From positions 266,221 through 330,220 of the forward strand of contig NZ_JACGYX010000004.1 of assembly GCF_014119005.1 (NCBI RefSeq): a stretch of 64,000 nucleotides of DNA, in the 5' to 3' direction. Made by a program: the position numbers and the translations under genes. Positions 56,904-64,000 of the stretch are shown here, in pieces. Source of the DNA: Psychrobacter sp. GP33 (GTDB lineage Bacteria; Pseudomonadota; Gammaproteobacteria; Pseudomonadales; Moraxellaceae). The stretch's first letter is position 1; the number at the start of each line of letters is the position of its first letter. Under the pieces are notes generated by a model, which was given only the letters and a program-made list of their open reading frames with translations, was not told where the DNA came from and ran no database searches.

Positions 56904-57379
56904 TATTTAAGCTTCTTAATTAATTTCGTAGGATTACCGCCTATTACAGAATACGGCTCAAAACTTTGATTAACAAAACTACTGGCCGCAACTACACAAA
57001 AATCATCAAGTTCCACCTCTGGTATAACCTCGCTTTTAATACCTAACAAGCAATGATTTCCAATTTTCACACTTTCTATCATTGAATGGGAAAACTCTTG
57101 CATTTTTTAACTAGCACTAAGTCCTAAAGCCATGATGTTTATATATGAGAAGTGCTTATATGGCTTCTTATTGTAACTTTAGTTCTAAATCCATTTATTA
57201 TTGTCTTTACGCCTAAAAATAATATTTTTCTATGGGAACCTATTAGAGAAATACTTTTCAATATCCAACTCACCTATTCCTTTTAAAATATTTTTCCTAT
57301 AAGAATCTACCGTACAAAAAGGGCTTATTCTATAAAAAGGAAGTAAAAGCTCTGGAACGTCAATAATAAACTTATTCAT
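56903..57379 (-). pseudogene. Broken hexapeptide acetyltransferase (FdtC/QdtC position)
   Basis: The last 66 codons (56903-57103) are an intact left-handed beta-helix tail, with IGNHCLLGIKSEVIPEVELD and the typical ending VIGGNPTKLIKKL. Upstream, back to an ATG at 57379 that directly follows fdtA, the minus strand is open only in pieces. One frame runs 49 codons from the ATG and stops near 57230, another covers about 57130-57240, and in-frame stops separate them from the tail. The tail stop overlaps the next gene's start (TAATG), as expected for an operon member. The 5' pieces are less clearly acetyltransferase. Position between fdtA and fdtB suggests FdtC/QdtC, but a WbbJ-like O-acetyltransferase is possible. 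Confidence 0.65.
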
Positions 57380-57389
57380 TAATATAAAT

Positions 57390-57785
57390 TTATAGTGCCT
57401 TTACGAAATCATCATAATCACGAATATAATCACTTTCATCATAACAGTCACTTGCCAACACCAACATGACACAATCTTCACTAAAGTCATGCATCTCATG
57501 CCAAACGAGAGGTGGGATTATTAAACCTTTATTAGGTTGGTTAATATAAACCTCTTGTTTCTCAACTCCATTATCCATTAACATTTTGCAGCTACCTTTA
57601 AGGCAAAATGCTAATTGTATTAGACTTTTATGCGCATGGAAGCCGCGGGGTACATCAGGCTTAGCATCAAGAATGTAATAAATTCTTTTAACTTCAAAAG
57701 GTACATTTTTAGCAGACTCAGCCACCATTAATGAACCACGATGATCGCCTAAGTTTGGTAGCTCAACCCATTTAATTAAACTCAT
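57390..57785 (-). CDS. fdtA: dTDP-4-keto-6-deoxyglucose 3,4-ketoisomerase (FdtA/QdtA)
   Basis: A 131-aa cupin-fold sugar 3,4-ketoisomerase (WxcM-like C-terminal domain). It shows DHRGSLMVAE near residue 13, the VKRIYYI strand, PRGFHAHKSLIQLAFCLKGS with the active-site His residues, and the closing PPLVWHEMHDFS. It converts dTDP-4-keto-6-deoxyglucose to the 3-keto isomer for amination by FdtB. Its start overlaps the rmlA stop by one base, consistent with one operon. Whether it makes the galacto (FdtA) or gluco (QdtA) epimer cannot be told by eye. Confidence 0.88.
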   Translation of the reverse strand: MSLIKWVELPNLGDHRGSLMVAESAKNVPFEVKRIYYILDAKPDVPRGFHAHKSLIQLAFCLKGSCKMLMDNGVEKQEVYINQPNKGLIIPPLVWHEMHDFSEDCVMLVLASDCYDESDYIRDYDDFVKAL

Positions 57786-58663
57786 TACTCATCATCCACT
57801 AAAGATATTAGATATTGACCATAGCTATTCTTACTCATACTTTGACCAATTTTCAGAACTTCCTCATTACTCAACCAGCCATTATTCAATGCGATTTCTT
57901 CTAAACAGGCTACTTTATAGCCTTGTCGTTTCTCAAGCGTTTCAACAAAATGCGCCGCTTCTAATAAGCTTTCATGAGTGCCTGTATCGAGCCAGGCAAA
58001 TCCACGACCTAAAAGCTCTACATTCAAATCACCACGTTCTAAATATTTCTGATTTACTGTGGTGATCTCAAGCTCACCACGTTCAGATGGCTTAACGTCT
58101 TTCGCGATTTGAATAACATCATTATCATAAAAATAAAGACCCGTTACTGCAAAATGCGATTTAGGTTTTTTTGGTTTTTCTTCTAAAGAAATTGCCCGCT
58201 TGTTCTCATCGAACTCAACCACTCCGAAGCGTTCAGGGTCTTTAACTTGGTAACCAAAAACGGTAGCTCCTTTTTGGCGGCTGACAGCTTGGCGCAATAA
58301 TGGAGTAAAACCTTGACCATAAAATATATTGTCGCCCAGTACTAAACATACATTACTGTCACCAATGAAGCTTTCACCAATAATAAAGGCTTGCGCAAGA
58401 CCATCAGGACTTGGCTGTACAGCGTAAGATAGATGAATACCAAAATCGCTACCATCGCCAAGCAAACGCTTAAAACCTTCTATATCATCAGGCGTACTGA
58501 TAATAAGTACATCTTGAATACCAGCAAGCATGAGTGCTGATAAAGGATAATAAATCATCGGCTTATCATAAACAGGCAGTAGCTGCTTTGAGACGCCTTT
58601 AGTAATAGGGTATAGGCGTGTGCCTGAGCCTCCTGCCAGAATAATACCTTTAGTAGTTGTCAT
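57785..58663 (-). CDS. rmlA: Glucose-1-phosphate thymidylyltransferase
   Basis: RmlA couples dTTP with glucose-1-phosphate to give dTDP-glucose, the first step of the pathway. The 292 aa begin with [22 protein letters not shown], followed by [37 protein letters not shown], and [15 protein letters not shown], all diagnostic. It lies 5 bases after rmlB and overlaps fdtA by one base. rmlC and rmlD, needed for rhamnose, are absent here, so the dTDP sugar is probably used for the 3-amino sugar. Confidence 0.97.
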   Translation of the reverse strand: MTTTKGIILAGGSGTRLYPITKGVSKQLLPVYDKPMIYYPLSALMLAGIQDVLIISTPDDIEGFKRLLGDGSDFGIHLSYAVQPSPDGLAQAFIIGESFIGDSNVCLVLGDNIFYGQGFTPLLRQAVSRQKGATVFGYQVKDPERFGVVEFDENKRAISLEEKPKKPKSHFAVTGLYFYDNDVIQIAKDVKPSERGELEITTVNQKYLERGDLNVELLGRGFAWLDTGTHESLLEAAHFVETLEKRQGYKVACLEEIALNNGWLSNEEVLKIGQSMSKNSYGQYLISLVDDE

Positions 58664-58668
58664 CTTAC

Positions 58669-59721
58669 TTATGCTCCTAAGCGCTCACGTTGATAGCTGC
58701 CATCTTGTACACGGTGACACCAGTCTAAATTGTCTAGATACCATTCAACTGTTTTACGAATACCAGTCTCAAATGTCTCATCTGGTGTCCAATCTAGGTC
58801 CTGTTTTATTTTACTGGCGTCAATAGCGTAACGTAGATCATGACCAGGGCGATCCTTGACAAAAGTAATCAGGTTCTCATACGGCATAGCATTATCCTGA
58901 GGCTTTATTTCATCTAAAATCTTGCAAATGGTTCTGACTACATCAATATTCTGCTTTTCGTTATGACCGCCAATATTATAAGTCTCGCCAATTTCGCCTT
59001 CCGTGACCACTTTATAGAGCGCTCGTGCATGATCTTCGACATATAACCAGTCTCGAATCTGATTGCCAGTGCCATAAATTGGTAACGCTTTGCCATCTAA
59101 AGCATTTAAAATAACTAGAGGAATAAGCTTTTCAGGAAAATGATACGGACCATAGTTGTTCGAGCAATTAGTAATGATAATAGGAAAATCATACGTACGG
59201 TGCCACGCCCGAACCAGGTGATCAGAACTGGCTTTACTAGCAGAATATGGTGAACTAGGGGCATAAGCCGTTGATTCAGTGAATAAATCCGTTGTACCCT
59301 CTAGATCACCATAAACCTCATCAGTTGAAATATGATGAAATCTGAAATTATTTTTTTCTTCATCATTAAGACCCAGCCAATATTGACGAGCAACCTCTAG
59401 TAACGTGTAGGTACCAACAATATTAGTAGTAATAAACTCTGCTGGACCATCAATAGATCTGTCTACGTGGGACTCAGCTGCTAGATGCATAATTAGATTA
59501 GGCTGAAACTCTAAAAATGCTTGCTTCAAAGCATCTGCATCACAAATATCAATTTTTTTAAATTGATACCTTGAGTCTTGTTCTAATTCTTTTAACGACT
59601 CAAGATTGCCAGCATAGGTTAGCTTATCGATGTTTAGAACAGTATTACTGGTATTATTTATAATATGGCGCACCACTGCTGAGCCAATAAACCCTGCTCC
59701 GCCTGTAATCAAAATATTCAT
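58669..59721 (-). CDS. rmlB: dTDP-glucose 4,6-dehydratase
   Basis: RmlB is an NAD-dependent extended short-chain dehydrogenase that turns dTDP-glucose into dTDP-4-keto-6-deoxyglucose. The 350 aa include the Rossmann motif GGAGFIGS at 7-14, [18 protein letters not shown], the TDEVYGD catalytic segment, and YSASKASSD with the Tyr-x3-Lys pair, then [17 protein letters not shown]. It shares the operon with rmlA and feeds FdtA. Confidence 0.97.
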   Translation of the reverse strand: MNILITGGAGFIGSAVVRHIINNTSNTVLNIDKLTYAGNLESLKELEQDSRYQFKKIDICDADALKQAFLEFQPNLIMHLAAESHVDRSIDGPAEFITTNIVGTYTLLEVARQYWLGLNDEEKNNFRFHHISTDEVYGDLEGTTDLFTESTAYAPSSPYSASKASSDHLVRAWHRTYDFPIIITNCSNNYGPYHFPEKLIPLVILNALDGKALPIYGTGNQIRDWLYVEDHARALYKVVTEGEIGETYNIGGHNEKQNIDVVRTICKILDEIKPQDNAMPYENLITFVKDRPGHDLRYAIDASKIKQDLDWTPDETFETGIRKTVEWYLDNLDWCHRVQDGSYQRERLGA

Positions 59722-59777
59722 AATTTTCCTATTTAATTAGTAATATGGTAGTAAAGACATTCATACGATAGATAAAA

Positions 59778-61766
59778 TCATGGTTTCGGTGCTGTAGAGT
59801 TATCCTGATACCCTTCTACAAAATGATAAAACTGGTTTTTTAACCATTTAACATCGTGTTGCTCTGCTTTTTGTGGAAGTTTATCGAGGGTCTGCTCAAC
59901 TTCATTTAATGGGAATCTATGTTCCATCGCTTGCATGATCAAAGGATGATGCGTATCTTTAACGTTATCTTCACCAATGATAAGTTCTTCATACAACTTT
60001 TCACCCGATCTAAGTCCAGTGAAGATAATCTCAATATCACCATTAGGATGTTGATCATCTTTCGTTTCACAACCACTTAAATGAATCATACGGCGTGCTA
60101 GATCCACAATTTTTACTGGCTCGCCCATATCAAGAACGAAAACTTCACCACCTGAGGCCATAGCACCAGCTTGAATAACTAGATTTGCAGCTTCTGGAAT
60201 CGTCATAAAATAGCGGGTAACATCTGGATGGGTTACAGTAATAGGGTGACCGTTCTCAATTTGTCTACTAAATACGGGTACAACTGATCCTGAGGAACCG
60301 AGAACATTACCAAAACGCACCATACTGATACAGGTCTGATGAGCCGATGGATTAGCTTTGACCTCATAACTGAGTCCTTGGCAAACCAATTCTGCCATGC
60401 GCTTAGATGCTCCCATCACATTTGTTGGTCTTACTGCTTTATCAGTTGAAATAAGTACAAAGGTTTCTACATTCGCCTGAATAGCAGCACGGGCACAATG
60501 ATAAGTTCCTTTACTATTATTGATCACACCTTCAAACGGGTTATGCTCAACTAATGGCACATGTTTATAAGCCGCAGCATGGTATACCGTCTGTATATGG
60601 TGACGTTTAAGAATCTTAATCAGGTTGCTTTCATTGGTAACATTTCCAATAACTGCCACAATTTCTATATTTTGGTACTCGGGATTTGCAGCCTGCTTCC
60701 CTAGTAGCTCTTGATGAATACTATAAAGAGCATATTCAGACAGTTCATAAAGTACTAAACAAACTGGCTGATTTTTAATGATTTGACGACAAAGCTCACT
60801 ACCAATAGAACCGCCAGCGCCTGTGACCAAAACACACTTATCTTTGATATTTTTTAACAATAAAGTTTCATCTGGCTCAACAGTTTGTCGATCTAAAACA
60901 TCAAGGATGTCTATTTTACGCATATTACTGACAGTAACCTTACCATCCGCAATTTCCTGCAAACTCGGTAACTCTTTAATTTTTATGGAAATATTTGCTA
61001 ACTTATCCATAATCTCTCTTTTACGAGCACGACTTATAGACGGTACTGCTAAAAATATTTGTGCTATGTTTAAGGTATCAATCATGTCAACCAGTTGATC
61101 GGCAGCATAAATACGTTTACCGAATATATAGGCACCGGTTAACTGTGGATTATCATCAACAAAAGCGACTACATTATATTTATGTGAGTCTCTTAAGCCA
61201 TCTAACAACTCGCGGCCTGCCATACCAGCACCATAGATAACAACATTATCATAGACACTATCTTTGCTACGTAGGACACGATTACCTTGAAAACGGTTTA
61301 ATAACTCTTTTATCGTTAAGCGGCTATTCCATAACCATATAAAAAATAAAAATAGATAAAGAATAGGCACAGAACGAGGAATAGAGGGCATCCATTCCAC
61401 ATAAATGAGCAGCTCATATACTATAATGAGTACGGCAAATAACTGTAGAACCCCTCGCATTACTGAATCAATGAATACGCGAGCGACTGCCTTATAGAAA
61501 CCAATAACATAGAGCCCTAAAATAGGAAATGATGCATATAGAGCTAATTCTAAAGCGGTAATATGATTACCAGTTACACCAAACCTAAGCGCCAGAGCAA
61601 AGTAGAGACAAACTGCTGCCATAAAAAAATCGGCAACTATCAGAATTCCTTTTTTGAAAGAGCGTGGCAGCGCAAGCAAGTACTGGATGTTACGATATAA
61701 TCCACTATTGCTATAACTCTCTGTTTTGCTTTCATTTTGAGGAATCAAATTTGTCTCAATACTCAT
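59778..61766 (-). CDS. weeK: Membrane UDP-GlcNAc 4,6-dehydratase (PglF/WbpM/WeeK type)
   Basis: A 662-aa inner-membrane enzyme with about four N-terminal helices (about 40-150), a CoA-binding-like Rossmann domain, then the catalytic short-chain dehydrogenase domain with VLVTGAGGSIGSELCRQ and ISTDKAVRPTNVMGASKR. The Tyr of the usual YxxxK is replaced by Met, as in WbpM/PglF. It makes UDP-4-keto-6-deoxy-GlcNAc, the substrate for the WeeJ-type aminotransferase at the far end of the cluster. An in-frame TTG at 61781 is an alternative start. The ATG at 61766 is taken here, without a strong ribosome-binding site. Confidence 0.88.
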   Translation of the reverse strand: MSIETNLIPQNESKTESYSNSGLYRNIQYLLALPRSFKKGILIVADFFMAAVCLYFALALRFGVTGNHITALELALYASFPILGLYVIGFYKAVARVFIDSVMRGVLQLFAVLIIVYELLIYVEWMPSIPRSVPILYLFLFFIWLWNSRLTIKELLNRFQGNRVLRSKDSVYDNVVIYGAGMAGRELLDGLRDSHKYNVVAFVDDNPQLTGAYIFGKRIYAADQLVDMIDTLNIAQIFLAVPSISRARKREIMDKLANISIKIKELPSLQEIADGKVTVSNMRKIDILDVLDRQTVEPDETLLLKNIKDKCVLVTGAGGSIGSELCRQIIKNQPVCLVLYELSEYALYSIHQELLGKQAANPEYQNIEIVAVIGNVTNESNLIKILKRHHIQTVYHAAAYKHVPLVEHNPFEGVINNSKGTYHCARAAIQANVETFVLISTDKAVRPTNVMGASKRMAELVCQGLSYEVKANPSAHQTCISMVRFGNVLGSSGSVVPVFSRQIENGHPITVTHPDVTRYFMTIPEAANLVIQAGAMASGGEVFVLDMGEPVKIVDLARRMIHLSGCETKDDQHPNGDIEIIFTGLRSGEKLYEELIIGEDNVKDTHHPLIMQAMEHRFPLNEVEQTLDKLPQKAEQHDVKWLKNQFYHFVEGYQDNSTAPKP

Positions 61767-61800
61767 AGTTTTATTACTCAATTATTTCTGTAGACACTAC

Positions 61801-64000
61801 TCACTTAGCATTACCATATGCGTATGTGTAGTGATAATTATATTTACCCATCAGACCATGTTGCATATCATTCAGAACAATACCGTCAACATGTACATTA
61901 GCTTTAGCCAGCTGATTAATTGCATAAACAACCTGACCTTCTACCGATTTACCATAACGCGCTATCATCAATATGTTGTCAGCATAGCGGGATAGTATAA
62001 TAGCATCTGACGCTGCTAATACTGGCGGAGTATCAATAATAATATAATCGTAATGAGCACCTAGCTGTTTCATTAAACTGCTAAACTTCTCGCTTGCCAA
62101 TAACGAAGTAGGATTATAAGGACGTTGACCACGTGGTATAAAGTCAATATTCTCCATTGCAGTTGGATGGACTATGCTTGCAATATTATCTGATACTTGC
62201 AAACTATTGTTTTCTTTCGAAAAATAATCAGCAAGTCCGTTTTCTTGATCCATATTAAACAGTTTATGCAGTTCACCTAAACGCATGTCTGCATCAATAA
62301 TAAGCACTTTTTTATCCAACTGGCTAAATACTTCAGCAAGGTTAGCTGAGATGAACGACTTACCAATACCCGGACTTTCACTCGTAACTAAAATAACCTT
62401 CGCACGTTGATCTGATTTTTGTTCAACTGGCATACCAAACATAAGATGTGTTCTTAAGCTCTTTATAGCTTCATAACTTAATCCGTTGTTATCTATATAG
62501 GCAAGTAAGCGATTAGCACTTTTCTTGTTCTTAGATAATCTTGAAACAACTGCTGAATGTGGAATAGTTGCAATAACTGGAATACCTGCTTTTGCCTCTA
62601 AACGTTCCGGATCTTTAACCATAGTTTTTAGTAGACTTTTTACTAATGTTATTAACAATCCAATTAAGAGACCTAACAATAGAGCAAGGGCAATTATTAA
62701 TGGCTTTCTTGGAGCGATAGCTTTAAAAGTACTAATAGGTAAGTCAATAATACGTGCGAAACCGATTTGTCCCGCTTTGACGATTTTTAATTGCTCATAG
62801 TTTTTGAGCATGGTGAGATAAATCTCTCTATTAATTCCTACATCCTCTGAAAGAGTTAAGAACTCTCTTTGCACTTCTGGCAGGCGACCCACTGTATCCT
62901 TAATTTCTTGCTTTCTATCATTAAGTACTTTTAGTTGTTCGTTGATTTGGAGAACTAACGGATGATCCTCAGTATAATAGGTTGTTAAATCCGCTTTTTT
63001 TAATCGTAACTCATTGAGCTGAGCATCAATCTGTCCATTTTCTGTTATTAGAAGCTCACCTTCTTTACCAACATCAATCGTTCCAAACTTTTCACGGAAT
63101 TTATTAAACAAAGCTTCAGACTCTTGCAACTTCTGCTTAAGAAGCGGTATCTGAGTTTGCATAAAATCTATTGTTTTGGTGGTTTCTTCTGAGCCTCTTG
63201 ATTCATTCTGATCAATATAAGATAAGATAATTTCTTTTAGAATAAGAGTGGTTTGTTGTTGGTTATCACCTATTAAAGCAAGCTGAATGATACCAGTTTG
63301 TTTGCCAAGTTCTGCAACTGTCAATGTAGTATTTATTTTGTTTATCGTATTGTGTAACGCTTGTTTTACTAGTTTAATAGGGTGTCCATTACTAGGCAAT
63401 TGATTCACTTGAATTTGAATCACGCCATCTGTCCCTTGAAAACGGTAAGCTTGATTCAACTGACCTTTGAAATCATCATAGCCATTATTTAAGACAAATC
63501 CATTTGCAACAGACTTTATAGTAAAAGGTTTGTTCAGATAGGCCTGAGATACATTAAATTGGCTAATCTGAATTTTACCATCCTCAGTATCAAGCATCAC
63601 GCCTTCAGGAGAGTTGATTTGAGTATATTTATTATTGTTCTTTATTTTATCAAAACCATTAATTTCAGGATCGTTTAAAGTAATCCTTAGATGAAGTAGG
63701 TCAATGACCGGCTCCAATATCATACGCGACTTAATTAATTCAGCTTCAGTTTGTGCTGGACTTACATCTGCTGAAACCAGATCGGAAATATTAGCACCTA
63801 AGGCAGAAATACCTTGTGATTTGTCATCAATCTGTATGAGAGCATCGGCTTGAAAAACCGGATCTACGTATCGACTATATAGTACACCGATAATCAAAGC
63901 TATTAAGGCAAAAGAAAGTATTGTCTTCCAGCCGTTCATAAGTGTTAGCAAAAATGCTAATACATCAACTCTATCGTCATCCGTCTTTGTAGTAAGCGTG
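61801..64000 (-). CDS. wzc: Polysaccharide co-polymerase tyrosine kinase Wzc (5' end outside window)
   Basis: A BY-kinase that controls polymer length and export of the capsule. Visible: a Wzz-type N-terminal membrane helix, a large periplasmic region with a coiled coil, a second helix (LIIALALLLGLLIGLLITLV) preceded by APRKP, and a cytoplasmic kinase with Walker A SPGIGKSF, Walker A' VLIIDADMR, and the Tyr-rich autophosphorylation tail YNYHYTYAYG. The reading frame continues to base 64000 without a stop (TDDDRVDVLAFLLTLMNG before the membrane helix), so the TTG at 63951 is not the start and the gene runs off the right edge. wza and wzb are expected beyond. Confidence 0.92.
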   Translation of the reverse strand, partial: TLTTKTDDDRVDVLAFLLTLMNGWKTILSFALIALIIGVLYSRYVDPVFQADALIQIDDKSQGISALGANISDLVSADVSPAQTEAELIKSRMILEPVIDLLHLRITLNDPEINGFDKIKNNNKYTQINSPEGVMLDTEDGKIQISQFNVSQAYLNKPFTIKSVANGFVLNNGYDDFKGQLNQAYRFQGTDGVIQIQVNQLPSNGHPIKLVKQALHNTINKINTTLTVAELGKQTGIIQLALIGDNQQQTTLILKEIILSYIDQNESRGSEETTKTIDFMQTQIPLLKQKLQESEALFNKFREKFGTIDVGKEGELLITENGQIDAQLNELRLKKADLTTYYTEDHPLVLQINEQLKVLNDRKQEIKDTVGRLPEVQREFLTLSEDVGINREIYLTMLKNYEQLKIVKAGQIGFARIIDLPISTFKAIAPRKPLIIALALLLGLLIGLLITLVKSLLKTMVKDPERLEAKAGIPVIATIPHSAVVSRLSKNKKSANRLLAYIDNNGLSYEAIKSLRTHLMFGMPVEQKSDQRAKVILVTSESPGIGKSFISANLAEVFSQLDKKVLIIDADMRLGELHKLFNMDQENGLADYFSKENNSLQVSDNIASIVHPTAMENIDFIPRGQRPYNPTSLLASEKFSSLMKQLGAHYDYIIIDTPPVLAASDAIILSRYADNILMIARYGKSVEGQVVYAINQLAKANVHVDGIVLNDMQHGLMGKYNYHYTYAYGNAK

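Noticed and set aside
58669..58826. Rhamnose synthesis as the purpose of rmlA/rmlB
   Set aside because: rmlC and rmlD are not in the cluster, while fdtA and fdtB are, which points to a 3-amino-3,6-dideoxyhexose.

Overview
The window looks like the chromosome of an AT-rich gammaproteobacterium of the Moraxellaceae, most likely Psychrobacter. This is inferred from the gene content: PilS/PilR, a GacA-type regulator, the rhodanese-grxC-secB block, CcmF/G/H/I, and an Acinetobacter-like wee/K-locus polysaccharide cluster. No database search was possible. I see no tRNA, rRNA, CRISPR array, insertion sequence or prophage.

Region 1 (1-8 kb, mostly minus strand) carries ruvB, ruvA, fba, an Ala-rich lipoprotein and pgk, then thiE and pbpG, with a plus-strand DksA/TraR-like zinc-finger gene between. 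ruvA and ruvB are separated by an intrinsic terminator, and ruvC lies about 16 kb away. Region 2 (8.4-12.8 kb, plus) is a LuxR-type response regulator followed by pilS and pilR, the two-component system for type IV pili. Both carry unusual low-complexity insertions. Region 3 (12.8-24.4 kb) holds a C-terminal processing protease, gpmI, a clear 6S RNA gene with its own promoter, fxsA, ruvC, a META/DUF4377 lipoprotein, a GST, a 1-Cys peroxiredoxin, a PLD-like protein and glnS.

Region 4 (24.5-45.3 kb) is housekeeping: a cyclophilin, lpxH, orn, rsgA, yibN-grxC-secB, adk, the ccmFGHI half of cytochrome c maturation (minus), a DUF445 protein, mrdA, rsmD, rplM-rpsI with a good promoter and a leader hairpin, an LpxL-type acyltransferase, trpS, scpA and scpB.

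Region 5 (45.3 kb to the right edge, all minus strand) is a Wzx/Wzy-dependent capsule or O-antigen locus. It is transcribed from beyond the right edge: wzc (its 5' end is outside the window), a WbpM/PglF-type dehydratase, rmlB, rmlA, fdtA, a broken acetyltransferase, a FemAB/GNAT-like transferase, fdtB, wzx, a GT2, wzy, two GT4s, a PglC/WeeH-type phosphoglycosyl transferase, a second broken acetyltransferase, a WeeJ-type aminotransferase and wzi. rmlA and rmlB are present without rmlC/rmlD, so the dTDP-4-keto-6-deoxyglucose is probably sent to a 3-amino sugar (Fuc3N or Qui3N) rather than rhamnose. The dehydratase, aminotransferase and phosphoglycosyl transferase imply a UDP-4-amino (bacillosamine-type) initiating sugar.

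The most interesting observation is that the acetyltransferase slot of both amino-sugar pathways appears to hold a decayed gene (48190-48465 and 56903-57379), while every other step is intact. I found no clearly novel defence or mobile system.
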